DNA from: Vigna angularis
Taxonomy: Eukaryota; Streptophyta; Magnoliopsida; Fabales; Fabaceae
NCBI RefSeq assembly: GCF_016808095.1
Contig: NC_068972.1
Span: 33,945,029-34,009,028, forward strand
Direction: 5' to 3'
DNA length: 64,000 nucleotides
How positions within the stretch are numbered: position 1 is the stretch's first letter; each line of letters begins with the position of its first letter. This document shows, one piece after another, positions 50,301 to 61,073 of the stretch. Made by a program: the position numbers and the translations under genes. The notes beneath the pieces are model-generated. The model was not told the DNA's origin. It did no database searches and saw nothing but the letters and a program-made list of their open reading frames with translations.

Positions 50301-52602
50301 CTCAAATCAAACAATAACATGTGAATATTTTTTCTTACAACTCAGCACCTTCATGTACAAGAGCTCAAGCTGGTACAGAACTTACCTGACTTATTGATTG
50401 CACTTGAAGTATTCAACTGAGAATCATGATTGCTCTGAGGTAGCAAAACTGCTTGTTGCTGGTGAACTTGATCCTCTTCAACAAAATGAAAAATATCATT
50501 GAGCACAAAAAAGCCTTTCTCTTGCGGGGCAAGGAAGAATGTCTGCATAAATTTCCTCCTCTGGTTGTAGTCCTTAATTTGCACAGATCCAGAAACCATC
50601 ACAAGAACTCCACCACTCCAAGACTCTAAAGAATGTGCAGTCTTGATTTCAATTCCAGTGTAACTAAGTGACATAATTACGGCGTGGATTTGCTGCAGTT
50701 GGAAAAGTATTTTTTAGTTGTAGGGAAAATGGAGCAATACTAACAATTGTACATGCATAAGCCATAAACAATTACAGATAATGCCAGGTCCTTTCAAACA
50801 ATCAAGGACTTAATATAATGGAATCGAATGCTAGGAATAAACTAGAATGCTAAGAATGATAAAATGTTTCATACATTCATATCACAAATATCTAATTTAA
50901 CATTAGGAAGAAAACTTATATAACATGTGGATAAACAAGCCAAATTAGAAATACTAAGCATGTTCAGTCTCTTATTCATCAAGACTAGAGCTATGAATAT
51001 TTTATATAGCAGTTATTCAACTACCTCCGAGGGAGTTAGTTCAGTTAAAAGTTTAGTTTGATGTAATTAGAATACTTTAGTTAGTTTCTTGTCATCTGTA
51101 TTTATAACTGTTCATTATCTCTACCAATTCTCATGTTGTAGTCACTCTCTCGTATATTAAAAACAAGGAATTTAGAGAGTTATTCTTTCTCTCTTTTCTC
51201 TATCAATGTTCCTTATGTTCCTTCTCTAAAATGTGGATAAACAAGCCAAATTAGAAATACTAAGCATGTTCAGTCTCTTATTCATCAAGACTAGAGCTGT
51301 GAATATTTTATATAGCAGTTATTAAACTACCTCCGAGGGAGTTCAGTTAAAAGTTCAGTTTGATGTAATTAGAATACTTTAGTTAGTTTCTTGTCATCTG
51401 TATTTATAACTGTTCATTATCTCTACCAATTCTCATGTTGTAGTCACTCTCTCGTATATTAAAAACAAGGAATTTAGAGAGTTATTCTTTCTCTCTTTTC
51501 TCTATCAATGTTCCTTAAGTTCCTTCTCTAAAATGGTATCAAAAGCCTCGTAAGTTCTATGGCAACTTCAAATCTTTATCCCTCATCTTCCACACCCTCT
51601 GGTTGCTCTCATCAATATTCAAAGAAGGCATCAGAAAAAAATTTCTAGTATCGCAGCAACAAGTAGAACCATGTGCATATTAATCCAGGCCAGGCATTAC
51701 AGCCATATCATTCATAATTTTGTTATCGTATAAAATAGTGTAACTGCACTACCAGCTACATTGATTCCCAAAACGAGATATGAAATCATTTCAAGAAGTG
51801 ACCCATCAATAAATAAATCCTACCAGCATGCATCAAATTCCCAATCACTATTTTTTATCAAGTTTAACCACAAATTCTCCGTGACACCCACACTTATTTA
51901 ATGATTCCAATTCAAAGACATTTGCTCCATAATCTTAAGATCCCCGATGGGTCATCACTATACTAACAAGTAGATAACCACAAAAATCTTTCATAGCCGT
52001 GATACAAATATTGCCACACAAATTCCCTCTTATTATCCTCAGCACTAACTTCCATCTCCTAATGAAAATCACCAAACTTCTCATCCACATTTAATTTGTC
52101 GCTAAAATGAATAAGTAGTTAAGCTTTGGAACTAATTGAGCATCTCACAACTAAAGTTACGGCACCTCACAATTCTATGCATCCAAGCGACACCCTCTAG
52201 CAAAATTGAAATTACTCAACTACAAACCCATTCCTTCCTCAGTTTAACAAACAATTCTTTTCACTCAACACTACAACAAAAACTAACCAAACTCAAACCA
52301 AAAACAGAGGTGTTTACGGAACAAAAAAAAAGACAGCTGTAAATTACAAGCATTGCCGCGGCGGTTTCCCTGGTGTTGCCGTCGACCCGGAGCATGGTGC
52401 TGGCATCGGAATAAAACTGGTGCACGAACTCTGGTTGACTCTGAAGCACCTGGTAGTACTGTCCCACGAAGTATGTTCCAACCTGTAAAAACAGAAAATA
52501 CGTGATTCCATTTGACATGAATATGTGAAGTAGAAGAAAAGGAAAAAGAAGAGAAAGAAGAACCTGCGCTGCGGTAACTGGAATGGGAAAGGGCGTGGCC
52601 AT
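47313..52602 (-). CDS. G3BP-like protein with NTF2 and RRM domains (9 exons, 473 aa)
   Basis: Minus-strand exons: 52602-52564, 52482-52348, 50692-50386, 49292-49027, 48927-48738, 48540-48419, 48349-48284, 48141-48060, 47527-47313. All junctions keep frame. Residues about 13-135 form an NTF2-like domain (VGTYFVGQYYQVLQSQPEFV, FYSDASTMLRVDG, FFLAPQEKGFFVLNDIFHFV). Residues about 136-312 are a polar linker. An RRM spans about 313-395, with RNP2 VYVRNL (318-323) and RNP1 around YAFVEFED (359-366). The tail is Arg/Gly-rich (RRGRGRGSYQSD, FGRGNGQDGGD). This is the architecture of Ras-GAP SH3-binding (G3BP) proteins, which bind RNA and join stress granules in the cytoplasm; plants have several. Intron 2 carries a tandem duplication (50925-51530). 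The gene appears intact. Confidence 0.93.
50925..51530. repeat. 306-bp tandem duplication in intron 2 of the G3BP-like gene
   Basis: The unit beginning ATGTGGATAAACAAGCC at 50925 is repeated from 51231 with only a few differences. The unit ends in a CTCTCTTTTCTCTATCAATG stretch like the end of a copia LTR, and the second copy is followed at 51534 by TGGTATCAAAAGCC, a primer-binding-site-like sequence. It is probably part of a duplicated old LTR in the intron. Confidence 0.8.
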
Positions 52603-53520
52603 TGAAGTAAAAGGAAAAATCCCTTTAAAACCCTAACAGCAATTCGGATCCGCAATCTCCCTCCCCTTCCCTTTCTTTCCAGATCCACACTCACGCAGAC
52701 AGTGACAAAAGGGAGTAATCTTATTTCTTTTAATATTAATCTTTTAATATTAATAATAAAAATAATTAATATTATTTTTTATTTTGGTTCTTCACGGGTT
52801 AGGTTTCTTCTTTTATTACAATATGCACTATGTTGTTATGCATATGTCCTTTCCTTTCCACAAATAACCTTCCACTCCATTAATATTCAATTATATATAT
52901 AAACATGTTTTTTATTCTAAAATTATTTTTAAAAAATGTAATTGATATTTAAATTAAATAATATATCTATTTTGATTTTAAATTTTATAAGAGTAAAGTA
53001 AAACATTAATTCTCTAAAATTACACCTACAAAATATATTATAATTCGTTAAGAACTCTATTTATCACATGAAAAGATATTTTACATCTAATTTATGAGAA
53101 AAAATATTTTACCTACTTTCACATCTGCATAAATGAAATAAGTCTATAATTAATTTAAAGACCAAACATAATTTTTGAAAATAGTTTATAGATTAAAAAT
53201 CTATTTATATGCCAATAAATAAATCCACACTATACAAGCAAACGTATTTCTATATGTTTTATAATAATAATAGATAAAATTTTAAAAATTACATTATTAT
53301 TACAATACAAAATAATTATTAAAATATAAAATACATAAAACAATAGCTATAAGAAAAACTTTTTAATATAATCATATAACAAAACAATTTCAATATTGTT
53401 TCATTCTTATATAAATTATAAACTAAAGATAAAGATAAAAATATATAAAAGTATAAAAAAAATATGTGAAAAAGTTGAAAAATTAATTTTCATTAGTTAT
53501 ATATAATTGAGATTAAAACT
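52603..53520. other. AT-rich intergenic DNA upstream of the G3BP-like gene
   Basis: The first 100 bases should hold the 5' untranslated region of the minus-strand gene. The remainder is AT-rich without coding features. Confidence 0.5.
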
Positions 53521-53656
53521 ATAAAATAATTTTCGAGGCTTGAAAGAATCCTCTCACTCTCATTTTATATATAAGAAAGTTTTGATACAAGTACATGATA
53601 AATAACGTAACCCTAGACACAATATAATGATGATAAATAGGGTAAATATTCTAACA
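53521..53656 (-). repeat. 3' LTR of the copia element
   Basis: Minus-strand start TGTTAGAATATTTACCC directly after a purine-containing tract (CTTCAGGAGAAG). Matches 59304-59478 over most of its length; the outer end is approximate. Confidence 0.65.
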
Positions 53657-56600
53657 CTTCTCCTGAAGCTAAAGTATACAAATTGTATGTACCAAGCTTG
53701 GAACAAATAAACTCAATTCGAAGACCCCTTAATGACTTAGTCAACATATTTGTGAGTTGATCGTTTGACCCAACAAACTCAGTATATATTTCTTTTGTCA
53801 ACAATTTTTCACGAACAAAATGACAATCAATTTCTATATGTTTAGTCCTCTCGTGAAACACTGGAATTGATGCAATGTGGAGAACAGTTTGATTATCGCA
53901 ATACATCTTCATAGTATAGATGTCACAAAAGTTAAGCTTTTGAAGATTGTTTCACCCATATAAGTTCACATGTTAGTGACATCATGGCATTATACTCGAC
54001 TTCAGCTATTGATCGAGCTATTACATTTTGTTTCTTACTTTTCCATGAAATAATGTTTCCTCCTAAAAAAACACAATATTTTGAAGTAGATCGTCTATCA
54101 ATAGGAGAACCTGCCCAATTTACATCATAATACCCAAAGACCTAAATGTTTCCTTTATCTTCATATGACAATCCTTGCCCGGGAGCCTTTTTGACATACC
54201 TTAGAATGCGAATAAGAGCATTCCAATGGTCAACACATGGAGCCTGCATGAACTGACTAACCACTCCAATTGCAAAGGATATATCTGGCCTTGTAATAGT
54301 GAGATAAATCAGTTTTCCAACTAGCCTCCTTTACCTCTCTAGATCTAAGAATAATTCACCTTCTTTTGTCCTTAATATCTAGTTTGGGTCCATGGGACTG
54401 TTTACCAGTCTACAATCAATCATGTCTGTTTTTTGTAATATATCAAGAGCATACTTCCTCTAGGAGATTACAACTCCATCTTTTGATTGCACTACTTCAA
54501 TGCCTAAGAAGTATTTGAGCCTTTCAAGATCCTTGGTTTGAAAATGTCTACACAAGTACTCTTTCAGTTGAGATATTCCGACAACATCATTTCTTGTAAT
54601 GACAATATCATCAACATATACTATTAAGTAAACACATTTCCCAAGAGAAGAATGATAGTAAAAAATCAAATGGTCTACTTCACTGTGTTTTAGCCTAAAT
54701 TTTTGAACAATAGAACAAAATTTTCCAAACCAAGCACATGGTGATTGCTTGAGGCCATATAAAGATTGATGCAATTTGCATATCATACCAGACTCCCCCT
54801 AAGCAACAAACTCAGGAGGTTGCTCCATATAAAATTCTTCCTTAACATCACCATGTAGGAAGACATTCGTGATATTCAATTGATGAAGTGGCCAGTGACG
54901 AATGATGGCCATGGTAAAGAAGAGACGAATAATAGTCATCTTGGATACAGGAAAGAAAGTGTCACAATAATCAAGGCCTTAAACTTGAGTGTAACCCTTT
55001 GCAACAAGCTGGACTTTGAGCCGATCAATTTCACCATCAAGGCTGACTTTCGCTGCACACACCCATCGACAACCAACCGCCTTTTTGCCCAGAGGAAAGG
55101 GCACCAACTCCCAAGTATTATTGTAGTCAAGAACATGCATTTCTGCAATCATAGTTTGTCGTTATTCAGGATGATCAAGTGTTTCTTTCACATCTTGGGT
55201 ATAACAAATGAAGACAGTAAGGATAAAAGAGAAAAATAGAAGGGCGACAATCAATGATAGCTAAGAAAATTATAAATGGGATGAGGTTTTCGAGTGGAAC
55301 GAGTACTTTTTTTTAGGGCAATAGATCATTCTGAATCATTTGCACGAGGAGGCGTGGGAGGAGTTGACGAGGGAGAAGAATCTAAAGTAGGAGATTCACC
55401 ATTTTCTTGGGGAGATGGACAATCCATTGGGACTCTGTGTGAGATTATCTCAGTATGTGGAGAAACGAGTGTAGGAGGATTGTGATCGAGACTTGGAATG
55501 ATATAGATAGTGAAGTTATTTGACTCAACCATTGGCATAGGAAGGACCTATTGGAGAATAGAAACATCCTAAACAAATGAAGAGAAGTAAGGAGTCTATT
55601 CAAAGAATGTGACATGACAAACATGTAATACTTCTTAGTTTCAAGAGAGGAACACTGATATCCTTTTTGGAGTCGAGAATAGCCTAAGAAGACACATTTT
55701 AGAGCGCGAGCGGAGAGTTTGTCTAGTCACGGAGAGTTTGTCTAGTCCTAGAGACATGTCATGAACAAAACATACATAGCCAAACACTCGAGGAAATGTG
55801 TGAAAGAAAGGATCATTAGGAAACAGAATGAAGAAAGAGACTTTATGATCAAGAGAGGAGGAGGACATCCTATTAATAAGATAACATGCAATTAAGATGG
55901 CATCCCCCTAGTGATGGACAAGAATATGGGCATCAAACAAAAGGGTACGAGCATACTGATATAAGATACCATTTTGTTGTCATGTATGAGGACAAGTAGA
56001 TTGATGTGAAATACCATGAGAACTTAGGATGAGAGAAAATGAGGATGAGAAATACTCTTTGGCATTATCACTTATTAATATTTTGATTACTTGACCAAAT
56101 TCATTCTTGATTTCATTCAAAAAGAATGTAAAGATGGCTAACAATTCAAAACGATTTTTCATAAGATAAACCCAAGCACATATTGAATATTCATCAATGA
56201 AGGTAACAAAATATCTAAAGCCAAAGGAGGCAATACAACTAGGTCCCCATATATCAGAATGGATGATGGAAAAACTAGAATTACATATTGATTGAGACCT
56301 TTTAGGAAAGGTATATCTAACATGTTTTCCTAGTTGACATGACTCACATTCTAAAGTTTAGAGGCCACTAAGTTCAGAAAACATCTTTTTTAATTTGGAC
56401 AAATGAGGATGGCCAAGTCGATCATGTAGCACTTTAGGATTAAGAGCAGCAACACAACACACCCTTGGACGAGATCCAAAATGGTATAATCCGCCAGCTT
56501 CATATCCTTCTCCAATCTGTCAACCTGAACCACACTCTTGTATAATAAAAGATTTATGATCAAAGGTTATCTAACAATTTAAATTTTTGGTCAATTGACT

Positions 56601-56917
56601 TAGGGAAATTAAATCAAAAGGACAATTAGGGACAAAAATGAAAGAGTTTAGATTGAGCGAGGGAGACAAGGAAACATGACCGACTCCTTTTGAGGAAGTT
56701 TTAGATCCACTTTCAAGGGTTATGAATTGAGGTTTTTCTCGAAAGGAAATAGATGAGAATAAAGAGGAATTACCAGAAATGTGATCAGAAGCACCTGAGT
56801 CAATTACTCGTGAATTTTGTCCTTCCATGGATTGAGAAATGTAGGTTATTGATGTACTGGGAGATTGAGATGGTTGTGCCAAGCTGTTAGACTTTAACCA
56901 TAAATACTTTTGATATT
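53613..56917 (-). pseudogene. copia pol remnants (protease, integrase, RT, RNase H)
   Basis: Recognisable blocks on the minus strand, in order: EYQKYLWLKSNSLAQ and VIDSGASDHISGNSSLF, the protease (56910-56750); an LGHPH-type integrase region near 56400; integrase core FGQVIKILISDNAKEY (56095); RT pieces with LHQSLYGLKQSPCAWFGKF (54770) and YVDDIVIT (54615), FLGIEVVQSKDG (54495); and the end of RNase H with [12 protein letters not shown] (53835). Frameshifts and stops separate them. LKQSPCAWF-type copia with short LTRs is common in plants. Non-functional. Confidence 0.85.
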
Positions 56918-57179
56918 CACTAGTGCAAAAAAGACCTTTGATGTCACCGTTTAGACATCCAACCCTCAAATATCAAACGTAAAAAATGACCAGTGGCATT
57001 TTTGTAATTAAAAAGAGTAAATAGACGTCTGATATTGGGGGGTCTGACGTCTATAGTCTATTCAGACGCCAGACATCTCCATTGGATGCCAAAAAGATAC
57101 GTAAAAGTAAAAAAAATGAATTTTTTATTACTATTAGACGTCTAGGTTGGGGGGTCTGACGTCTATAGTCTATTTTAGA

Positions 57180-57660
57180 CGTCTGTTATGGGGGGAACAA
57201 ACTTCTAAATACTCAGCCCAAAATTTTAAAAAGTCATTTTTTGACTCCATTTAGATGTTTGATCCCGCCACTTCGACTTTTAAAGCCATTTAGACGTCTG
57301 TTATGGGGGAATAGACTTCTAAATACTTAGCCTAGAAATATAAAAAGTCACTTTTTGACTTCATTTAAACGTCTGATCCCGCCACTCACACTTCTATAGC
57401 CATTTAGACGTCTGTTATGGGGGAACATACTTCTAAATACTCAGCCCAAAAATTTAAAAAGTCATTTTTTGACTCCATTTAGACATTTGATCCTGCCACT
57501 CTCACTTCCAAATCCATTTAGACGTTTGTTATGGGTGGAACAGACTTCTAAATACTCAGCCCAACAATTTAAAAAGTTACTTTTTGACTCAATTTTTAGA
57601 CGTATGATCTCGTCACTCCGATTTCCAAAGCCATTTAGACGTCTGTTATGGGGGGAACCG
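57180..57660 (+). repeat. Subterminal tandem array, left, about 115-bp units
   Basis: About four units, each with CATTTAGACGTCTGTTATGG, then a GGGGAACA...CTTCTAAATACT block, TTTAAAAAGTCATTTTTTGA, CTCCATTTAGACGT and TGATCCCGCCACTC. Equivalent units run inverted in the right array. Confidence 0.85.
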
Positions 57661-58040
57661 ACTCCTAAATGTCTGCATTAAAACACCCCGAACGCGAGGC
57701 AGCCGTTACGCGCAATCACTATTCATTATCTTCCTCTCTTTTTCTCTCCACGGGCTACATTTTTCAGGTTCATTTTCTCACTTTTGCACCGTTTAAATTA
57801 ATTTTACTCCGATTACATTACTCTTTGATGAATTATCTTTCATTTGAACCGATTAAAATGCGTTTTTGTTGGGTTTTGGTGCAATTTTGCTCGTGTCCTT
57901 GGGCGGCGTTCTTGGGCGGCGATTTCTTGCGTTTTGCACTCCTCAAATTCCCTCCACTACGTTTTTAAAACCATCCAATACAAAAAAGCGTACAATCCAT
58001 TATCTTCAACTAAAATATAAAGTTGTAAACTCGATTCACC

Positions 58041-58105
58041 ATGAGCCAGAAGCAACCCAAGAGGCCTCAAGCGGAGAAAGATCCAATCAAATACAACGAT
58101 GTTTT
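58041..58105 (+). pseudogene. Captured start of a seed-maturation (SMP/LEA) gene
   Basis: ATG at 58041 in a good plant context (CACCATGAGC) opens MSQKQPKRPQAEKDPIKYND and then V, before the frame runs into the transposon repeat TTTAGACGTCTG. From memory, SMP-type LEA proteins of legume seeds begin MSQ-QPRRPQ...DPIKYGDVF, so this is the first 21 codons of such a gene. These proteins accumulate late in seed development and protect against drying; this fragment encodes no full domain. The sequence just upstream may be the gene's own 5' leader. Confidence 0.65.
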
Positions 58106-58259
58106 AGACGTCTGATCTGTTCAGGTCAGTCGTTTTTATAGACGTCCGATCTGTACAGATCAGACGTCTATATAAACGTCGGACTAGGTCCGACGTCCCA
58201 TCAACGTCACCCGAATAGACGTCAGGTCGGGATCAGACATAAAAAGCCCAAAATAACAG

Positions 58260-58735
58260 ACATCTAAAGCCTTTTCTAGGCAGGACCATACCTCTAAATG
58301 GAGTCAAAAAGTGATTTTTTAAATTTCTGTGAGTATTTAGAAGTTTGTTCCCCCATAACAGACGTTTAAATGGCTTTAGAAGTCGGAGTGGTGGGATCAG
58401 ACGTCTAAATGGAGTCAAAAAGTGACTTTTTAAATTTTTGGGTTGAGTATTTAGAAGTCTGTTCCCCCCATAACAGACGTCTAAATGACTTTAGAAGTCG
58501 GAGTGGCGGGATCAGACGTCTAAATGGATTCAAAAAGTGACTTTTTAAATTTATGGGCTGAGTATTTAGAAGTTTGTTCCCCCCATAAAAGACGTCTAAA
58601 TGGCTTTAGAAGTCAGAGTAGCGGGATCAGACGTCTAAATGGAGTCAAAAAGTGACTTTTTTAAATTTTTGGGCTGAGTATTTAGAATTCGGTTCCCCCA
58701 TAACAAACATCTAAAATTGACTATAGACGTTAGAC
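58260..58735 (-). repeat. Subterminal tandem array, right, inverted, about 115-bp units
   Basis: Mirror image of the left array: units with AGTCAAAAAGTGACTTTTTA, GAGTATTTAGAAG and CCCCATAACAGACGTCTAAA. Together the two arrays allow a long imperfect hairpin across the element. Confidence 0.85.
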
Positions 58736-59303
58736 CCCCCCCCCCCCAACCCAGATGTCTAATAGTAATAAAAAATTCATTTCTTTTACTTTTACGTATC
58801 TTTTTGGCGTCCAATGGAGCTGTCTGACCTCTAAATAGACTATAGACGTCAGATCCCCCAATATTAGACGTCTATTTACTCTTTTTAATTACACAAATGC
58901 CACAGGTCATTTTTTACGTTTGATATTTGGGGGCCGGACGTCTAAACGGTGACGTCAAAGGCCTTTTCTACACTAGCGCGGTGGCGTTCTGACAACCTCA
59001 CGGTGAGTAGCACGTGTCTGTTCGCGGCGCACAAAGATGTTGCGCATGGCGACGCATAGAGGAGAACGGAGCTCCGACACCGGTGAGGTTTGTCGCATAG
59101 AGAGGCGAACTAGATCTGGTGGCAAACTTTAGTGGACAACTTCTCACATTAGCAAAATAGTGTCAAACGATGGTGGACAACGACAAACGACGTTGGACAG
59201 CGACAAGCGATGTCAGACAGTTGCATACAATAACTAGGGTTTGGAGACTAGACAGAAACCAGAGCAGGATCGACCCGCTCTAAAAGTAACTTCATATTGA
59301 AAC

Positions 59304-59478
59304 TGAAAAATAAATCTCGAGGACTTGAAAGATGCCCCTCACTCTCATTCTATATATAAGAAGGTTTTGATACAAAAGTACATGATAAATAGCATAACCC
59401 TAAACACAATATAATAACGATAAATAGGATAAGCCTAAACACAATATAATGATAATAAATAGGGTAAATATTCTAACA
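59304..59478 (-). repeat. 5' LTR of the copia element
   Basis: Counterpart of 53521-53656, with an internal duplication of the ACACAATATAATGATAATAA region. No good tRNA primer site follows it, so the inner boundary is approximate. Confidence 0.65.
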
Positions 59479-59483
59479 CATAG

Positions 59484-60500
59484 AAAATATATATTTGAAT
59501 AATTTTTTTAAATGAAAAGGAAAAACATATTGATTTATAGAAAAAAAAGTTATACGAATTTATATACAAATTAAAAGTATAAATTTAAACAAATTAGATA
59601 AATATTATAAATTAATTTAGATTTAAAGTACTTTTAAGTTATCCCAAATCTCACAAAGAAACATCTAAGAAAACTAAGAAAGATAATCGATAACTGTCAC
59701 CTTAAACCTTTTGGCTTTCACCAACCTTTACTCTTTGTTCCTTGAAGAACCTATCTTAAATCACCTTTAACCTTTTAAGAACCTTCTATACCATAACAGA
59801 TATCTTAAACATTGATATAACCAGAACCTTAGTCATCCTTTCTTAGCTAAGAAAACCATATGTACGCACCATCTTGGAAGCTTGACGTCTTGTGAATTAT
59901 GTTGCACCTTTGTAGATTGTAATGAACTTTCCTAACTACCTATAAGAGCCTAAGTGGGTTCTTATAAATTGTTTATCAAAGCTTAATTGTTCCAAACCTT
60001 TATAAAGATGTTGTATTTTATTTTTCAACTGTAAATTCATGGCAACCCTTCGAAATTCGTCACAGAAATTGTCGCTAACCATTGGTTTTCGTCACAAATT
60101 TAAATGTTGGCAACAATTTCATCCATTGCTAATCTAATATGCCTCTCTTTGCTTGTGGTTTGTGTGCTCTTTATTTGAAAAAAATCTAAAAGGAATATTG
60201 AAAATTTGTTCTTGAGTTTTCTTATTTGCCTACAACATCAAGTAGTCAAAGTTTTAGTTGTATAAAAAACAGTGTGGTTTTGTTTACTTTAAAACATTTT
60301 CTAAAATCAAGTTAAATACTCACTTTCCATACACAATTGAATATCATTTTGAGACTCTTTAAATTTCTTGTTTTGAATCGTATGCTTTCTTATTAGTTTT
60401 CTTCCATAAGGTCAAGAGTTATCTTGAAATTATACGAGAGCTTTTAGGCAACTTATTCTTCAGTGTAGGTATTTTGAGTACTATAGTCTATAAATCCTTC
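59484..60500. other. AT-rich intergenic DNA
   Basis: No gene supported. 60030-60140 holds TTCGTCACAGAAATTGTCGC and ATTGGTTTTCGTCACAAATT, phrases typical of terminal/subterminal parts of plant DNA transposons, but no pair of ends was found. Confidence 0.4.
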
Positions 60501-60823
60501 CACACAAACTATGAAGGAAAGAAGTCCCACATTGGTGGAACTTCTATAGGGCTTACTTTGGTCATTATGTAAGAAGCTCAAATGCTTCTTCCTAAGCATC
60601 ACATTCTCCTTATTTCTCTTGTATTGTATTAGAAAGAAAATTTCGAGAGAGAATATTAGTTTTCTTTAAATATTTTTAGTATTCTTTTTTCTCCTTGGGA
60701 CAAGAGAAAAAGGTATGTAATTTCTTTCATTTGCATAAATTTTCATTTTTTTCCTGTTGTCGGTATTTTTTCTCATTTTACTTTAGTTGTGCGTGCTTGT
60801 GTGATTTGTCTGATACCCAACAA

Positions 60824-60835
60824 TGGTATCAGGGC
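60824..60835 (+). other. Primer-binding site of the right-edge copia
   Basis: TGGTATCAGGGC, one change from the usual TGGTATCAGAGC, one base after the LTR end. Confidence 0.8.
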
Positions 60836-61073
60836 TATTGGTAAAATTCTAAGTATCCTTTGTGGTTGCAGTTTAATCTAAAAAGTTGTTACTAGAAAAG
60901 GTATGGTAGTGGGGAAGTGTATGTCTGGGAAAAGTTATGACTAGGAAAGACTTGATACATCAGTGACCCACCTCTCCTTTATGGAAACTTACCCAATGTA
61001 TGACTTCACGATCTATTGTTATTATTTCGGTAGATATTCAAAATGAGAATTATGTAAGTTGGTTTTCTAAAAC

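Larger units (their letters stand above)
56918..58978. mobile_element. Non-autonomous CACTA (En/Spm) transposon with captured LEA start
   Basis: The left end reads CACTAGTGCAAAAAAGACC (56918). The right end, inverted, reads CGCTAGTGTAGAAAAGGCC (58978). Both continue into TTTGA(T/C)GTCACCGTTTAG. Inside lie mirrored arrays of an AGACGTCTG-bearing repeat (57180-57660 and 58260-58735). The centre (57665-58250) is unique sequence without a transposase and includes the first codons of an LEA gene. Size 2061 bp. The 3-bp flanks (ATT and CGG) do not match, so one flank has been altered, which agrees with the loss of the host copia gag. Confidence 0.85.
53521..59478 (-). mobile_element. Decayed Ty1/copia element split by a CACTA transposon
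   Basis: Read on the minus strand, a short LTR (59478 to about 59304), starting TGTTAGAATATTTACCC, is followed by a leader (59300-58979), then the CACTA insertion, then pol pieces (56917-53660), and the 3' LTR (53656 to about 53521) that begins with the same sequence. The LTR copies share TCTCACTCTCATT...TATATATAAGAA and the ACATGATAAATA region. The right LTR has an internal duplication of about 40 bases. Gag is missing: the CACTA element joins leader to protease-proximal sequence. No target duplication is evident. The pol parts are listed separately. Confidence 0.75.

Noticed and set aside
57669..58141. Open frames in the centre of the CACTA element
   Set aside because: They show no transposase or other domain and overlap in two frames; only the short LEA-like start at 58041 is recognisable.
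56918..58978. Matching 3-bp target duplication for the CACTA element
   Set aside because: The flanking triplets are ATT and CGG, so no duplication can be claimed; a flank has probably been deleted.
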